A stretch of 64,000 nt of DNA, taken from assembly GCF_001029435.1 (NCBI RefSeq), contig NZ_LDOV01000025.1, positions 186,001-250,000 of the forward strand, in the 5' to 3' direction. Below are positions 8,827-18,898 of the stretch, piece by piece; position 1 is the first letter of the stretch; every line of letters begins with the position of its first letter. A program made the translations under genes and the position numbers. Source of the DNA: Photobacterium aphoticum. GTDB taxonomy: Bacteria; Pseudomonadota; Gammaproteobacteria; Enterobacterales; Vibrionaceae. The notes under the pieces are model-generated. The model did not search any database. It saw only the letters and a program-made list of their open reading frames with translations, and had not been told where the DNA came from.

Positions 8827-9704
8827 GCATGATCCTCGCGGTGGATATCGGTGGCACCAAAATCGCGGTTGCTTTGGTGAGCAATGGCCAGATCCGCGCC
8901 CGTGAGCAGATCAGTACGCCGTCATCCTCTTCCCCCGAGGCAATGACAGCGGCACTGAGCGCCCTGTTACCCGCGTTTGCGGCGCAGGCGGATGCGGTGG
9001 CGGTGGCCTCAACCGGCATTATCGATCACGGGATCTTAACGGCGCTGAACCCGAAAAACCTCGGCGGGTTGGATCACTACCCCTTGCAGGCCGTGATCGC
9101 TGAGATCACTCGCTTACCTGTCACGGTGATTAATGACGCACAAGCAGCAGCATGGGCGGAATACCAAGTCCTGCCGGAGCAGGTTGCCAATATGGCGTTT
9201 GTGACTGTGTCGACCGGCGTTGGGGCTGGCGTGGTGATCAACCATGCGCTGCACACAGGCCGCCATGGCATTGCGGGTCACGCCGGTCACATGTTGGCGG
9301 ATCCTCACGGCCCTCGTTGTGGTTGTGGCCGTACAGGTTGTGTGGAAGCGATCGCGTCAGGCACCGCCATTGGTGTCGCCGGGCAAGCACACTGGGGCGA
9401 AAACTGCACCGGTCAAACCGTGTATGAACATTACTTGCAGGGCGATGAACGCGCCGTGGTGATCATTCACCGCGCGGCGAAGACCATCGCCAATCTGGTG
9501 GCAGATTTAACCATCTCGCTGGATGTGGAAGTGGTGGCTTTAGGCGGCAGTGTCGGCTTAGCGCCAGGTTTTCTTGACCTCGTAAGCGACTATTTATCTG
9601 ATTTACCTCAGGTATATCAACCCCTTGTGATTAAAGCACAGACCGGCGCCGATGCAGGCTTGATCGGTGCGGCAAGCTGGGTGAATACCACCAATAACGC
9701 ATGA
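8823..9704 (+). CDS. nanK: N-acetylmannosamine kinase (ROK family)
   Basis: Phosphorylates ManNAc to ManNAc-6-phosphate with ATP, supplying NanE. The 293-residue ROK-family protein has the phosphate-binding loop DIGGTK near the N-terminus, the catalytic Asp in [12 protein letters not shown], and the zinc-binding [13 protein letters not shown] motif with His upstream (GHAGHM). The start ATG 8823 overlaps the nanE stop by one base pattern ATGA, which fixes it; an upstream extension would lie inside nanE. The symporter gene follows after 50 bp, probably in the same operon. Confidence 0.94.
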   Translation: MSMILAVDIGGTKIAVALVSNGQIRAREQISTPSSSSPEAMTAALSALLPAFAAQADAVAVASTGIIDHGILTALNPKNLGGLDHYPLQAVIAEITRLPVTVINDAQAAAWAEYQVLPEQVANMAFVTVSTGVGAGVVINHALHTGRHGIAGHAGHMLADPHGPRCGCGRTGCVEAIASGTAIGVAGQAHWGENCTGQTVYEHYLQGDERAVVIIHRAAKTIANLVADLTISLDVEVVALGGSVGLAPGFLDLVSDYLSDLPQVYQPLVIKAQTGADAGLIGAASWVNTTNNA

Positions 9705-9754
9705 AATTAAAAACAAAATAACGTTTAACAAAAACTGACTACAAGGAACAGCAC

Positions 9755-11248
9755 ATGGAAACGCAGGCCTTTGGTACCCTCAATTATATTGTTCTTTTGT
9801 TATACCTCGTGGCAATTATGTTGGTCGGTGTGTACTTCGCACGCCGTCAGAAATCGGCAGATGATTACTTCAAAGCCGGTGGCCGTATTCCGGGCTGGGC
9901 AGCCGGGATCAGTGTGTTTGCCACAACGCTCAGTTCTATCACGTTTATGTCTATCCCAGCCAAAGCCTACACTTCTGACTGGACATTTTTGATCGGCCAG
10001 TACATCGCCATCGCGATTTTGCCGTTCGTGTTTTACTTCTACATTCCGTTCTTCCGCAAGCTGAACCTGACATCAGCCTATGAATATCTGGAAGCCCGTT
10101 TTGATATCAAAATGCGCTTGTTTGCCAGTATTTCATTCATGCTGTTCCACATCGGCCGTATTGCGATCATCACTTACCTGACGGCACTGGCGTTGATCCC
10201 GTTCGTTGATATGAACCCACTGACCATCGTGTTCCTGATTGGCGTACTTTGTATCATCTATACCTTCATGGGCGGTATCGAAGGGGTGATTTGGACCGAT
10301 GTGATCCAAGGGATCATGCTCTCTGCCGCAGCGATCATGATCTTCGTGATGATTTGCTTCAATGTTGACGGTGGGGTAGGCGAAATCTTCTCGATGTCAG
10401 CAGAAGCCGATAAGTACTTCCCGGCTGAGCAGTTTGCCTGGAGCTGGACAGACAGCACCATTCCAGTGCTGGTGATTGGTTTCTTCTTTGCCAGCTTACA
10501 GCAGTTCACCGCCAGCCAGGACGTTGTGCAGCGTTACATCGTGACCGATTCCATTGAAGAAACGAAAAAAGCGCTACTGACCAATGCCAAGTTGGTGGCT
10601 GTGGTACCGGTGTTCTTCTTCGCTGTCGGTTCTGCGCTGTATGCTTATTACAGTCAAAACCCACAGTTGTTGCCTGAGAATTTCAACACAGGCGGTATCT
10701 TGCCATTCTTCGTGATTTCGCAGATGCCAGCAGGCGTTGCTGGTCTGATCATTGCTGCGATTTTCGCTGCATCACAATCGAGTATCTCAAGTAGCCTGAA
10801 CAGTATCTCTGCCTGTTACACCAGTGATATCTACAACCGCCTAGGCAAGAACACCTCGAAAGAGAAAGCACTGAGTATGGCACGTATCGTGACAGTGGTT
10901 GCCGGTGTGTTGGGTGTAGTGGCGTCAACGTACCTGATTATGTCGAACGAAAGTGAGTTGTGGGATGCCTTCAACAGCCTGATTGGCCTGATGGGTGGCC
11001 CTATGACCGGTCTGTTCATGCTGGGTATCTTTGTCAAGCGTGCCAATGCCAACAGCGCGTTAGCAGGTGTGGTGATGAGTATCATTTCAGTACTGGCCGT
11101 GCGTGCGATGACTGACCTGAACTTCTTCTTCTACGGTGTGATTGGCACCTTGATGGTCGTGCTGGTGGGTTACCTGACCGCCCCGCTGTTTGCCAGCAAC
11201 AAATCAGAGGAAGAACTGCACACGCTAACCATGCAGCGTGAAGCGTAA
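9755..11248 (+). CDS. siaT: Sodium/sialic acid symporter (SSS family, SiaT type)
   Basis: A 497-residue inner-membrane Na+-coupled transporter of the solute:sodium symporter family with about 13 membrane helices and a LeuT-like core. It closely resembles the sialic acid symporter SiaT: the stretch after helix 1 carries FATTLSSITFMSIPAKAYT, which includes the substrate-site residues of that family, and SQSSISSSLNS sits at the Na+ site region of TM8. Its place between nanK and nanQ supports sialate as substrate. It takes the place of the TRAP transporter (SiaPQM) found in many Vibrio. SD AAGGA is well placed before the ATG. Confidence 0.92.
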   Translation: METQAFGTLNYIVLLLYLVAIMLVGVYFARRQKSADDYFKAGGRIPGWAAGISVFATTLSSITFMSIPAKAYTSDWTFLIGQYIAIAILPFVFYFYIPFFRKLNLTSAYEYLEARFDIKMRLFASISFMLFHIGRIAIITYLTALALIPFVDMNPLTIVFLIGVLCIIYTFMGGIEGVIWTDVIQGIMLSAAAIMIFVMICFNVDGGVGEIFSMSAEADKYFPAEQFAWSWTDSTIPVLVIGFFFASLQQFTASQDVVQRYIVTDSIEETKKALLTNAKLVAVVPVFFFAVGSALYAYYSQNPQLLPENFNTGGILPFFVISQMPAGVAGLIIAAIFAASQSSISSSLNSISACYTSDIYNRLGKNTSKEKALSMARIVTVVAGVLGVVASTYLIMSNESELWDAFNSLIGLMGGPMTGLFMLGIFVKRANANSALAGVVMSIISVLAVRAMTDLNFFFYGVIGTLMVVLVGYLTAPLFASNKSEEELHTLTMQREA

Positions 11249-11357
11249 TCTTTCCACCATCCGTTAAACCTATAAATCAGGCGGCAGAGCGATGTGATAC
11301 GCGATGCCGCCTGCGTCATTGAATTTTCCCTTTATATAGCAGAACAGAGAGTCCCTC

Positions 11358-11825
11358 ATGATTTTTGGTGATTTACAACAACCTGAAAGCTACCGCTTGT
11401 TACCGAGCGCTTTTCAAACCGCCATTGCATTTTTACAGCAGCAGGATTTAGCCGCATTAACTTTAGGACGTCATGATATTGATGGTGATCGTATTTATGT
11501 CAACGTGATGAGCTTTGACACTGCCGCTGCGGAAGGTAAGCAGGCAGAAGTGCATGAAGAGTACATTGATCTGCAAGTGTTGATTGTCGGCAGCGAGCGC
11601 ATTGAGTTTGCGTTGCCTGGGGCGCACCCGCGTGCGACGGAGTACGATGAGGCAGGGGATTACTACTTGGTTTCCGACATGCACAACAGCTGTGATGTGG
11701 TGATGGCACCGCTAAACTTTGCGATTTTCTTCCCGACGGAGCCACACAAACCGGGTTGTATCGCCGCACAGGCAGAGACATTGAAGAAAGCGGTCGTGAA
11801 GATCCACCGTACCTGTATTGCCTGA
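11358..11825 (+). CDS. nanQ: YhcH/YjgK/YiaL-family protein, sialate anomerase NanQ
   Basis: A 155-residue single-domain cupin-like protein of the YhcH/YjgK/YiaL family. In E. coli the nan-operon member (YhcH, NanQ) speeds anomerisation of sialic acid, feeding NanA the open-chain or alpha form. The conserved HEEYIDLQ motif, with likely metal-binding His and Glu, and the C-terminal FFPTEPHKPGC motif are present. It is the last gene of the locus and is followed by a terminator. It lies 109 bp after the symporter, so it may be cotranscribed or have its own promoter. Confidence 0.87.
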   Translation: MIFGDLQQPESYRLLPSAFQTAIAFLQQQDLAALTLGRHDIDGDRIYVNVMSFDTAAAEGKQAEVHEEYIDLQVLIVGSERIEFALPGAHPRATEYDEAGDYYLVSDMHNSCDVVMAPLNFAIFFPTEPHKPGCIAAQAETLKKAVVKIHRTCIA

Positions 11826-11861
11826 GAGAGTCGCTTGCGTGGGCGTAAAAAGCAGAAATAA

Positions 11862-11889
11862 AAAAACGAGGCACTAATGCCTCGTTTTT
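11862..11889 (+). terminator. Intrinsic terminator closing the nan locus
   Basis: The stem AAAAACGAGGC / GCCTCGTTTTT has a six-base loop and both A and T runs. Confidence 0.9.
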
Positions 11890-12840
11890 CGTACCCCAAA
11901 AAGAGGGGAAATTCGGTAAATGTCGCCTAAAAATGTGAAATATTCACAAACTCATGACAAATTTTATGGTCATTTTGATGCTTTCTCCCGGTTATTTGAG
12001 GGGGAGAGGGCATAGGTGGCGACTATTTCATCACTTTTTAGCAGTTGCTTTTAAACATTTCTGCAAAGCTAGGCTGGTAAAGTGCAATAATTTTTTCAAG
12101 AATGCGTGTCATAACTACTTCCTCAATCGTCAATCTGTTGTCTTGGGAAACAGCATATCACCCGCCAAAATAATGACTTTTCCCGTCTGGGCGGCCTTAT
12201 CTGTTTCTGGCGCTGATTATAGGAATTTATCCTCATCAGAAAAGCGAGATAAATTCTTTTTTCGGATTAGATTTTATAATGAATAGATTTGATGATTTTC
12301 CCCGCCTGGCCTGAAAACAAAGGTGTTTATGTATGATAAATGCGGAGAAAGCGGCATTGTCAAACATCTCAGGGCTCTTTTTTCTAACGAATAATATTCG
12401 GCAGATATGACCATTTAAAACAGAATGTGAACTGGTGTGAAAGCACGGATTCAGGATGTGTTAAAGCGACGCTTTCCCAATGCGCGACCAAGGGGCTTGG
12501 GGAGGGGGCTTTAGTTGATCTACATCAATCAAATGCGTCAGGTATAAATTTTGAGCAGTGTTTTTTGATATTTATCAAAGCAAATTGTGCGATAAATCCA
12601 TTGAGACTCTAGACGTTTGTCAGTAATATTAGTAATGACTTTATTAGCTGTAGCTTAACAACAAATTAACTAATTTGGTACAGATTCGCAACATATCAGG
12701 GATACCATTTCAAGGCATAAGTAATGGTAGCCAGGAAGGTGACAAGCTTGCGGAGATGTTTGGTTACATTTTGCTAAGCCCAACCATTAGTACACGTTAG
12801 TGTACTTCGCCAGTCAGCCTGGCGAAAAAAGGAGTTCTCA
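11890..12840. other. Long intergenic region upstream of cydA
   Basis: About 950 bp without a supportable gene. It holds a 6-3-6 palindrome TGTGAA-ATA-TTCACA (11934-11948), two perfect FNR boxes (listed separately), a palindrome CAAATTA-AC-TAATTTG (12662-12677) of possible ArcA-type AT-rich character, and the cydA leader. Short open frames here lack ribosome binding sites and recognisable products. A small RNA cannot be excluded. Confidence 0.6.
12515..12578. promoter_or_regulatory. Pair of perfect FNR boxes upstream of cydA
   Basis: TTGAT-N4-ATCAA occurs at 12515-12528 (spacer CTAC) and at 12565-12578 (spacer ATTT), both exact matches to the FNR consensus. Their centres are exactly 50 bp apart. 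A TATAAA at 12543-12548 lies between them. This fits oxygen-responsive control of cytochrome bd by FNR, as known in enterics; the direction of control is inferred. Confidence 0.8.
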
Positions 12841-14427
12841 ATGTTTACTGATATCGTCGAACTATCGCGGTTACAGTTCGCATTAACTGCGATGTATCAC
12901 TTTTTGTTCGTCCCATTGACTCTTGGTATGGCATTCCTGCTTGCCATCATGGAGTCTGTTTATGTAATGACTGGAAAGCAAATCTACAAGGACATGACCA
13001 AGTTCTGGGGTAAGCTTTTCGCCATTAACTTTGCGCTAGGTGTTTCTACCGGCCTGACCATGGAGTTCCAGTTTGGTACAAACTGGGCGTACTACTCCCA
13101 CTACGTAGGTGATATTTTCGGTGCGCCACTGGCTATCGAAGCACTGATTGCCTTCTTCCTGGAATCGACACTTGTCGGCCTAATGTTCTTTGGCTGGGAT
13201 CGTCTATCTAAGCGTCAGCACTTGACTGTGACGTGGTTGGTAGCGCTTGGCTCTAACTTTTCGGCGCTGTGGATTCTGGTGGCAAATGGTTGGATGCAAA
13301 ACCCTGTGGGTGCTGAGTTCAACTTCGAAACCATGCGTATGGAAATGGTGAGCTTCGCAGAAGTGGTGCTAAACCCAGTTGCGCAGGTGAAGTTTGTTCA
13401 CACAGTGGCGTCAGGTTATGTAACCGGTGCGATGTTCGTGTTGGGTATCAGTTCTTACTACCTATTGAAAGGCCGTGATATTCCTTTTGCTCGTCGCTCT
13501 TTTGCTATTGCGGCGGCCTTTGGTATGGCGTCTATCGTTTCTGTAATCATCCTGGGTGATGAATCAGGTTACGAGCTAGGTGACGTACAGAAAACGAAAC
13601 TAGCGGCAATCGAAGCAGAATGGCACACAGAGCCAGCACCTGCAGCGTTTACCCTGTTTGGTTTACCGAACCAAGAAACCATGGAAACTGACTACGCGAT
13701 CAAGATCCCTTACGTAATGGGTATCATTGCAACGCGTTCGTTGGATACCGAAGTAACGGGTCTGCGTGATCTGAAAGTCGAACACGAAGCGCGTATCCGT
13801 AACGGTATGATTGCTTACGGTCTGCTTGAGAAACTGCGTGCAGGTGAGAAAACACCTGAAAATATCGCTGCGTTTGACGAAGTGAAGAAAGACTTGGGTT
13901 ACGGCTTCTTGGTGAAACCGTATGCTGAGAACGTAGTGGATGCTACCGATGCGGATATCGCCAAAGCGACGGATGACTCTATCCCTACCGTTTGGCCGCT
14001 ATTCTGGAGCTTCCGTATCATGGTTGGCTGTGGCTTCTTGATGCTGGGTATTATCGGTGCGGCATTCATCCAGTCTTGCCGTCATAAGATCACGCAAAAG
14101 CCTTGGGTACTAAAAGCAGCACTTTACGGTATTCCACTGCCTTGGATCGCGATTGAAGCCGGTTGGTTTGTTGCCGAGTACGGCCGTCAGCCATGGGCTG
14201 TAGGTGAAGTACTGCCTGTTTCTATGGCCGCCTCTAACCTAGCAGCGTCTGAAATCATCACATCACTGCTGGCGATTATCGCGCTGTACACTGTGTTCCT
14301 GATTGCTGAACTGTATCTGATGATCAAGTTCGCTCGTTTAGGTCCTAGCAGCCTGAAAACAGGTCGCTACCACTTTGAAACTACCGATGCTCCACAGAAC
14401 GTGGTATCGCGTCAGGTTGAAGCATAA
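12841..14427 (+). CDS. cydA: Cytochrome bd ubiquinol oxidase subunit I
   Basis: Integral membrane quinol oxidase subunit holding haems b558, b595 and d; oxidises ubiquinol and reduces O2 at low oxygen. The 528 residues give the usual nine membrane helices. Haem-ligand histidines are visible at H20 (AMYHF) and H187 ([10 protein letters not shown]), the GRQPW motif is present, and the periplasmic Q-loop between helices 6 and 7 is of the long type. It is followed by cydB 17 bp later. SD GGAGTTCTC sits just before the ATG. Confidence 0.98.
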   Translation: MFTDIVELSRLQFALTAMYHFLFVPLTLGMAFLLAIMESVYVMTGKQIYKDMTKFWGKLFAINFALGVSTGLTMEFQFGTNWAYYSHYVGDIFGAPLAIEALIAFFLESTLVGLMFFGWDRLSKRQHLTVTWLVALGSNFSALWILVANGWMQNPVGAEFNFETMRMEMVSFAEVVLNPVAQVKFVHTVASGYVTGAMFVLGISSYYLLKGRDIPFARRSFAIAAAFGMASIVSVIILGDESGYELGDVQKTKLAAIEAEWHTEPAPAAFTLFGLPNQETMETDYAIKIPYVMGIIATRSLDTEVTGLRDLKVEHEARIRNGMIAYGLLEKLRAGEKTPENIAAFDEVKKDLGYGFLVKPYAENVVDATDADIAKATDDSIPTVWPLFWSFRIMVGCGFLMLGIIGAAFIQSCRHKITQKPWVLKAALYGIPLPWIAIEAGWFVAEYGRQPWAVGEVLPVSMAASNLAASEIITSLLAIIALYTVFLIAELYLMIKFARLGPSSLKTGRYHFETTDAPQNVVSRQVEA

Positions 14428-14444
14428 TCAGGGAGAGTTGAGCA

Positions 14445-15581
14445 ATGTTTGAATATGAAGTATTGCGATTCATCTGGTGGGTGCTGATCGGTGTGCTATG
14501 CATCGGTTTCGCTGTCACAGATGGTTTCGATATGGGTGTAGGTGTACTGTCTAAAATCATTGGTAAGACAGACAACGAACGCCGTGTAATGATTAACGCG
14601 ATCGCCCCTCACTGGGACGGTAACCAAGTATGGCTGATCACCGCAGGTGGTGCGCTGTTTGCAGCATGGCCATTGGTTTACGCAACCGCATTCTCAGGTT
14701 TCTACCTGGCAATGATCGTGACGCTGGCGGCACTATGGCTACGTCCAATCGGTTTTGACTACCGTTCGAAAATTGAGAACCCACAGTGGCGTGAAACATG
14801 GGATAAAGCGATCTTCGTAGGTAGCTTTGTACCCCCTGTGATCTTCGGTGTGGCATTCGGTAACCTGCTTCAGGGCGTACCGTTTGAACTGAATGAGTTC
14901 TTGGTACCAACGTACAAGGGATCATTCTTCGGTCTGCTAAACCCGTTTGCACTGCTATGTGGTATCGTGAGTATTCTGATGATCACCACTCAAGGTGCGG
15001 CATACCTGCAGATGAAGACGTCTGACGTTCTGCGTGAGCGTTCACGCCGTGTGGCAGTGATCACGTCTATCGCAACAGCGGTATGTTTCGTGATTGCAGG
15101 CATCTGGGCACAGAGCATCGAAGGTTACGTGATCACTTCTGAGATCATCAAAGATGCACCGTCTAACCCACTGACAAAAGAAGTGGTTCGTCAGACTGGC
15201 GCGTTGTTCGCGAACTTTGATGCGTACCCACTGCTATGGATTGCGCCAGCATTGGCAGTATTCATGCCTGTGCTAACGGTATTGGCCTCGCGTGCTGACC
15301 GTGGTGCACTAGCGTTCATTACGTCTAGCTTCACAATGGCGGGTGTGATCCTGACTGCAGGCTTTGCACTGTTCCCATTCATCATGCCGTCAAGCCTGAT
15401 TCCAAACCACAGCTTGACCATGTGGGATTCAACGTCATCTGAGCTGACACTGAACATCATGACCGGTGTTGCGGCAGTGATGGTACCAATCATTCTTGCT
15501 TACACCTCTTGGTGTTACTACAAGATGTTTGGTCGTCTTGATACGGCATATATCGAAGAAAACAAGAACTCACTGTACTAA
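14445..15581 (+). CDS. cydB: Cytochrome bd ubiquinol oxidase subunit II
   Basis: The 378-residue partner of CydA with about eight membrane helices and no haem of its own. The family signature near the N-terminus (FVTDGFDMGVG-type, here AVTDGFDMGVGVL) and the APHWDGNQVW block are clear. Spacing of 17 bp from cydA and 11 bp to cydX shows one operon. Confidence 0.98.
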   Translation: MFEYEVLRFIWWVLIGVLCIGFAVTDGFDMGVGVLSKIIGKTDNERRVMINAIAPHWDGNQVWLITAGGALFAAWPLVYATAFSGFYLAMIVTLAALWLRPIGFDYRSKIENPQWRETWDKAIFVGSFVPPVIFGVAFGNLLQGVPFELNEFLVPTYKGSFFGLLNPFALLCGIVSILMITTQGAAYLQMKTSDVLRERSRRVAVITSIATAVCFVIAGIWAQSIEGYVITSEIIKDAPSNPLTKEVVRQTGALFANFDAYPLLWIAPALAVFMPVLTVLASRADRGALAFITSSFTMAGVILTAGFALFPFIMPSSLIPNHSLTMWDSTSSELTLNIMTGVAAVMVPIILAYTSWCYYKMFGRLDTAYIEENKNSLY

Positions 15582-15592
15582 GGAGACAAACT

Positions 15593-15703
15593 ATGTGGTA
15601 TTTCGCTTGGATCCTGGGTGTGCTACTTGCTTGCTCATTCGGTATCATCAATGCATTGTGGCTAGAAGCTACAGAAAACATGGATAAAGAGAGCGTTGAG
15701 TAA
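15593..15703 (+). CDS. cydX: Cytochrome bd small subunit CydX
   Basis: A 36-residue single-helix membrane peptide beginning MWYFAWILG, the CydX signature, with the conserved Glu-rich tail after the helix. It stabilises the CydAB haem centres in E. coli. It starts 11 bp after cydB with a strong AGGAG, and its stop overlaps the TTG start of ybgE. Confidence 0.95.
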   Translation: MWYFAWILGVLLACSFGIINALWLEATENMDKESVE

Positions 15704-15998
15704 GCTTGATCACTGGGTAGAGCGTGTTCACCAGTGGATAGACTACCGTCTACTCCGTTGGGTTGCGCTGGCAATGTCACTCGCAACCACCGGGCTGGTG
15801 GTATGGGATCCGACACACTTTGCCCAGATGATTGGCGGATTCGGACCGATTATCTCGCCAGCCATGATATGGGCGACCTGTGCGTCAATGGTGTTTGGTG
15901 TGGGATTCATCCCTCGCCGATGGTTCACGCAGTTACTGCTGACACCGTATGTCGCCTTGCCGATACTGGCCTATATCCTGAGTTTACGCTTACTGTGA
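15696..15998 (+). CDS. ybgE: Cyd operon protein YbgE
   Basis: A 100-residue membrane protein with three predicted helices, located where YbgE always follows CydX. Function is unknown; its co-occurrence with cytochrome bd suggests assembly or stability. The start is TTG at 15696, overlapping the end of cydX by 8 bp, which implies translational coupling; there is no in-frame ATG in the first 40 residues. Confidence 0.87.
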   Translation: MSKLDHWVERVHQWIDYRLLRWVALAMSLATTGLVVWDPTHFAQMIGGFGPIISPAMIWATCASMVFGVGFIPRRWFTQLLLTPYVALPILAYILSLRLL

Positions 15999-16043
15999 TC
16001 CCGCTATGGCCTTAGGCTGTAACGATGGGATCGGAAACGACTG

Positions 16044-16077
16044 AAAAGCCCCGCGTGTTATCACGCGGGGCTTTTTT
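16044..16077 (+). terminator. Intrinsic terminator after the cyd operon
   Basis: A 14-bp stem (AAAAGCCCCGCGTG pairing with the mirror half) has a small loop and six T. It separates the cyd operon from the ybgC-tol unit. Confidence 0.93.
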
Positions 16078-16289
16078 ATATCTGCTTGATCGGCTTGAAT
16101 TTCCCGTTTCTGGCACGCGGTTATGGCCAAAAGGGCAGGAGGCAGTGAGATACGCGGCAAAAAAGTGAATGTTTGTGTAACAGAGTGGTTTGTGTGATTC
16201 CCATCTACCAAGCAAGTTAGGTATAGTAAGCCCTCGAGTTTTTGCCGGTGTCGTGGCATACCGGCCCCAGAGAGATATGTGGAAAGACC

Positions 16290-16697
16290 ATGACCGAAGA
16301 CAACGCCTTTGAATGGCCGATTACGGTGTATTACGAAGATACAGATGTGGGTGGCTTGGTTTATCATGCTAATTACATTAAGTTTTTTGAACGAGCGAGG
16401 ACGGAACTCTTCCGTAGCCTCGGTGTCAGTCTTAATGACTTATTTGCCGATAAGGTCAGTTTTGTGGTGCGCCGCATTGAAGCGGACTACCTCAAAGGCG
16501 CGAAATTGGATGACCAACTGATTGTCAGAACCTGGCCGCAGAGCTGGCGTCGTGCCTCTATCGAATTCTGTCAGGTTTTAGTTAACACTCACGGGCAAAC
16601 CTTGTGCAAAGCCGTTATTCAGGTAGCCTGTGTCCACCCTGACACCCTAAAACCTATTAAGATCCCAGAAAATATTATGTCGGAGATAACGAAGTGA
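16290..16697 (+). CDS. ybgC: Tol-Pal-associated acyl-CoA thioesterase YbgC
   Basis: A 135-residue hot-dog-fold thioesterase, first gene of the tol-pal cluster. The signature [24 protein letters not shown] with the catalytic Asp is present. The ATG at 16290 follows GGAAAG; an in-frame upstream ATG at 16242 would give an extra 16 residues not seen in the family. Its end overlaps tolQ (GTGA). Confidence 0.95.
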   Translation: MTEDNAFEWPITVYYEDTDVGGLVYHANYIKFFERARTELFRSLGVSLNDLFADKVSFVVRRIEADYLKGAKLDDQLIVRTWPQSWRRASIEFCQVLVNTHGQTLCKAVIQVACVHPDTLKPIKIPENIMSEITK

Positions 16698-17380
16698 CCG
16701 CTGAACTTTCCATTTTAGATCTGTTCCTGCAGGCCAGCCTGCTCGTAAAGATTGTAATGCTGATCCTATTGGGGATGTCAGTGGCCTCATGGACCATGAT
16801 CATCAAGCGATCCCAAGTGTTGTCTCGCGCCAAAGCCAAAGCGACCCGTTTTGAAGACCGTTTCTGGTCGGGTATCGATCTGTCTCAGCTGTACCAAGAA
16901 GTGCAAGCGCGTAAAGACAGCCTGACCGGTACCGAGCAAATTTTCCATGCTGGCTTTAAAGAATTCGCCCGCCTGCACCGCAGCAACGGCAAAGCGCCGG
17001 AAGCGGTGATGGAAGGCACCAGCCGTGCCATGCGTGTGGCGTTGTCTCGTGAAGTTGATGAGCTAGAAACCAGCCTGCCATTTTTAGCCACTGTCGGTTC
17101 GATCACCCCGTACATCGGCTTGTTCGGTACCGTTTGGGGCATCATGCACGCCTTTATCGCACTGGGTGCGGTGAAGCAAGCAACACTGGCGATGGTTGCA
17201 CCGGGTATTGCAGAAGCCCTTGTGGCAACGGCGATGGGTCTGTTTGCCGCGATCCCTGCGGTCATGTTCTACAACAAACTGACCAACCAAGTGTCAAAGC
17301 TGGAGCACAACTACGCGACCTTTATGGAAGAGTTCTCAAGCATTTTGCACCGTCAGGCATTTGCTTCTAATCAGGAGTAA
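16694..17380 (+). CDS. tolQ: Tol-Pal system proton channel subunit TolQ
   Basis: A 228-residue inner-membrane protein of the MotA/TolQ/ExbB family with three membrane helices. With TolR it uses the proton motive force to energise TolA during cell division and outer-membrane constriction. The [19 protein letters not shown] and [20 protein letters not shown] blocks are near-invariant. It begins with GTG at 16694, overlapping the ybgC stop. Confidence 0.98.
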   Translation: MTAELSILDLFLQASLLVKIVMLILLGMSVASWTMIIKRSQVLSRAKAKATRFEDRFWSGIDLSQLYQEVQARKDSLTGTEQIFHAGFKEFARLHRSNGKAPEAVMEGTSRAMRVALSREVDELETSLPFLATVGSITPYIGLFGTVWGIMHAFIALGAVKQATLAMVAPGIAEALVATAMGLFAAIPAVMFYNKLTNQVSKLEHNYATFMEEFSSILHRQAFASNQE

Positions 17381-17385
17381 TGGGC

Positions 17386-17829
17386 ATGGCGTATCAACCT
17401 AAAAAACGCAAAATGACCGCCGAAATCAACGTAGTACCTTACATCGATGTGATGTTGGTACTGTTGATCATCTTTATGGTGACGGCGCCATTTGTGACGC
17501 AAGGGGTCGATGTCGAACTTCCTTCCACGGTCGATGCCAAACCGGCGGCTGAGCTGAATGAAAACAACGATCGCGCGCCGATCATTGTGGAAGTCAGCCA
17601 AGACGGCCATCTGGGGTTGAGTGTCGATAACCAGGACATGGTGCGTGGGTTGGGTCTGAACGATCTGCTGACTCGCGTGCGTGCCGAGCTACAACTGAAC
17701 CCTAACTCGTCAGTGATGGTGGGCGGCGATGCCCGTGCGCCGTATGCGTACATCATTGAAACGTTGGATGCATTGAATCAGGCGGGTGTGAGCTCTGTCG
17801 GCTTAATGACTGAACCGTTGGAGCAGTAA
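17386..17829 (+). CDS. tolR: Tol-Pal system protein TolR
   Basis: A 147-residue ExbD/TolR-family protein: a short cytoplasmic tail, one membrane helix with the proton-carrying Asp in VPYIDVMLVLLIIFM, and a periplasmic domain. I choose ATG 17386 because AGGAG (17373-17377) is 8 bp upstream; ATG 17380, overlapping the tolQ stop, is only 2 bp from that site and would add two residues. It is followed directly by tolA. Confidence 0.95.
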   Translation: MAYQPKKRKMTAEINVVPYIDVMLVLLIIFMVTAPFVTQGVDVELPSTVDAKPAAELNENNDRAPIIVEVSQDGHLGLSVDNQDMVRGLGLNDLLTRVRAELQLNPNSSVMVGGDARAPYAYIIETLDALNQAGVSSVGLMTEPLEQ

Positions 17830-18885
17830 ATGGCGAACGGGAAGAAAAGCAACAATTACACAGGGGCGATCATCGTATCGTTACTGTTGCATGGTCTACT
17901 GATTGCTGCATTGTTGTGGGGTACCGACTTCTCCATGAGTAAGCCGCAATCAGCGGGGAACACGATCAAAGCCGTGGTGGTGGATCCGGCGCTGGTAAAC
18001 CAGCAAGCCCAGCGCATTCGCCAGCAGCGTGAAGCGGCGAAACAGGCAGAGCAAGATCGCTTGCGTCGTCTGGAGCGTCAGGCCGAAGCGTTGGAAAAAC
18101 AGCGTCAGGAAGAAGAGCGTCGTTTACGTCAGCTCAAAGCCGACAAGCTGAAAGCCGAAAAGGCGGCGCGTGATGCAGAGCTGGAACGTCAGCGAGTGGC
18201 ACAAGAGCGTAAGAAGGCGGCGGAAGAAAAACGCAAAGCCGATGAAGCCGCACGTGTGGCGCGTGAGCAGGCAGCAAAAGCCGAAGCGGATCGTAAAGCC
18301 AAACAAGAGGCGGCACGTCAGGCAGAAGTGGAGCGTCAGAAGCAATTAGCGGAACAACGTAAAGCGGAAGAAGCCAAACGTAAGGCGCAAGAAGAAGCCA
18401 AGCGTGCGGAAGCAGAGCGTCAGGCCAAAATAGCAGCGAAGAAGAAAGCCGAAGAAGAAGCCCGTAAAGCGGAAGCAGCACGTAAAGAAGCCGAGCGTAA
18501 AGCGGCGGAAGCCCGTGAACTGCAACGTCAGCAAGAAGCGGCCTTGAACGACATGTTCGCTGGCCTTGAGGCAGAAACGGAGCAACGCGGTGGCGCAAAA
18601 GGGCAGTTCATCGCCGATGAGACCGCCCGTTATGGTGCTATTTTTAAAGGCATGATCGAGCAAAACCTGCTGGTGGAGCAAAGCTTTATCGGCAAGGAAT
18701 GTCAGATCCGCATGCGCTTGTCGTCAAACGGCCTGTTGTTGGATGCGTTTGAAGACGGCGGTGACAGCAGTTTGTGTCGTGCCGCGAAGGCCGCTGTCGT
18801 GAAAGTCAGCCAGTTCCCGATGCCGGAAGATCCGGCGGTAGTGGAAAAGCTGCGTGATATTCGACTGATTGTTAGCCCGCAATAA
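17830..18885 (+). CDS. tolA: Tol-Pal system bridging protein TolA
   Basis: A 351-residue protein spanning the periplasm. Domain I is the N-terminal membrane anchor (about 15-35, [17 protein letters not shown]) with the SHLxxH-like contact face for TolQR. Domain II (about 55-245) is a long Lys/Ala/Glu/Arg-rich helix with repeated KAEEEA-type segments. Domain III (about 250-351) is the globular C-terminus with two Cys (GKECQIR, SSLCRAA) that probably form the usual disulfide. The ATG follows the tolR stop directly. Confidence 0.96.
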   Translation: MANGKKSNNYTGAIIVSLLLHGLLIAALLWGTDFSMSKPQSAGNTIKAVVVDPALVNQQAQRIRQQREAAKQAEQDRLRRLERQAEALEKQRQEEERRLRQLKADKLKAEKAARDAELERQRVAQERKKAAEEKRKADEAARVAREQAAKAEADRKAKQEAARQAEVERQKQLAEQRKAEEAKRKAQEEAKRAEAERQAKIAAKKKAEEEARKAEAARKEAERKAAEARELQRQQEAALNDMFAGLEAETEQRGGAKGQFIADETARYGAIFKGMIEQNLLVEQSFIGKECQIRMRLSSNGLLLDAFEDGGDSSLCRAAKAAVVKVSQFPMPEDPAVVEKLRDIRLIVSPQ

Positions 18886-18898
18886 GGAAGGAGTAATA

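Noticed and set aside
11934..11948. TGTGAA-ATA-TTCACA as a CRP site
   Set aside because: The TGTGA and TCACA halves are 5 bp apart, not 6, so it does not fit CRP geometry.
11954..12286. 110-codon open frame in the cydA upstream region
   Set aside because: No ribosome binding site, atypical composition and no recognisable product; it lies in a long control region.
12427..12612. 61-codon open frame overlapping both FNR boxes
   Set aside because: It overlaps regulatory sites, has no start signal and no family resemblance.
18000..18600. Low-complexity Lys/Ala/Glu repeat as a DNA repeat element
   Set aside because: It is the coding sequence of the TolA helical domain, expected for the family.
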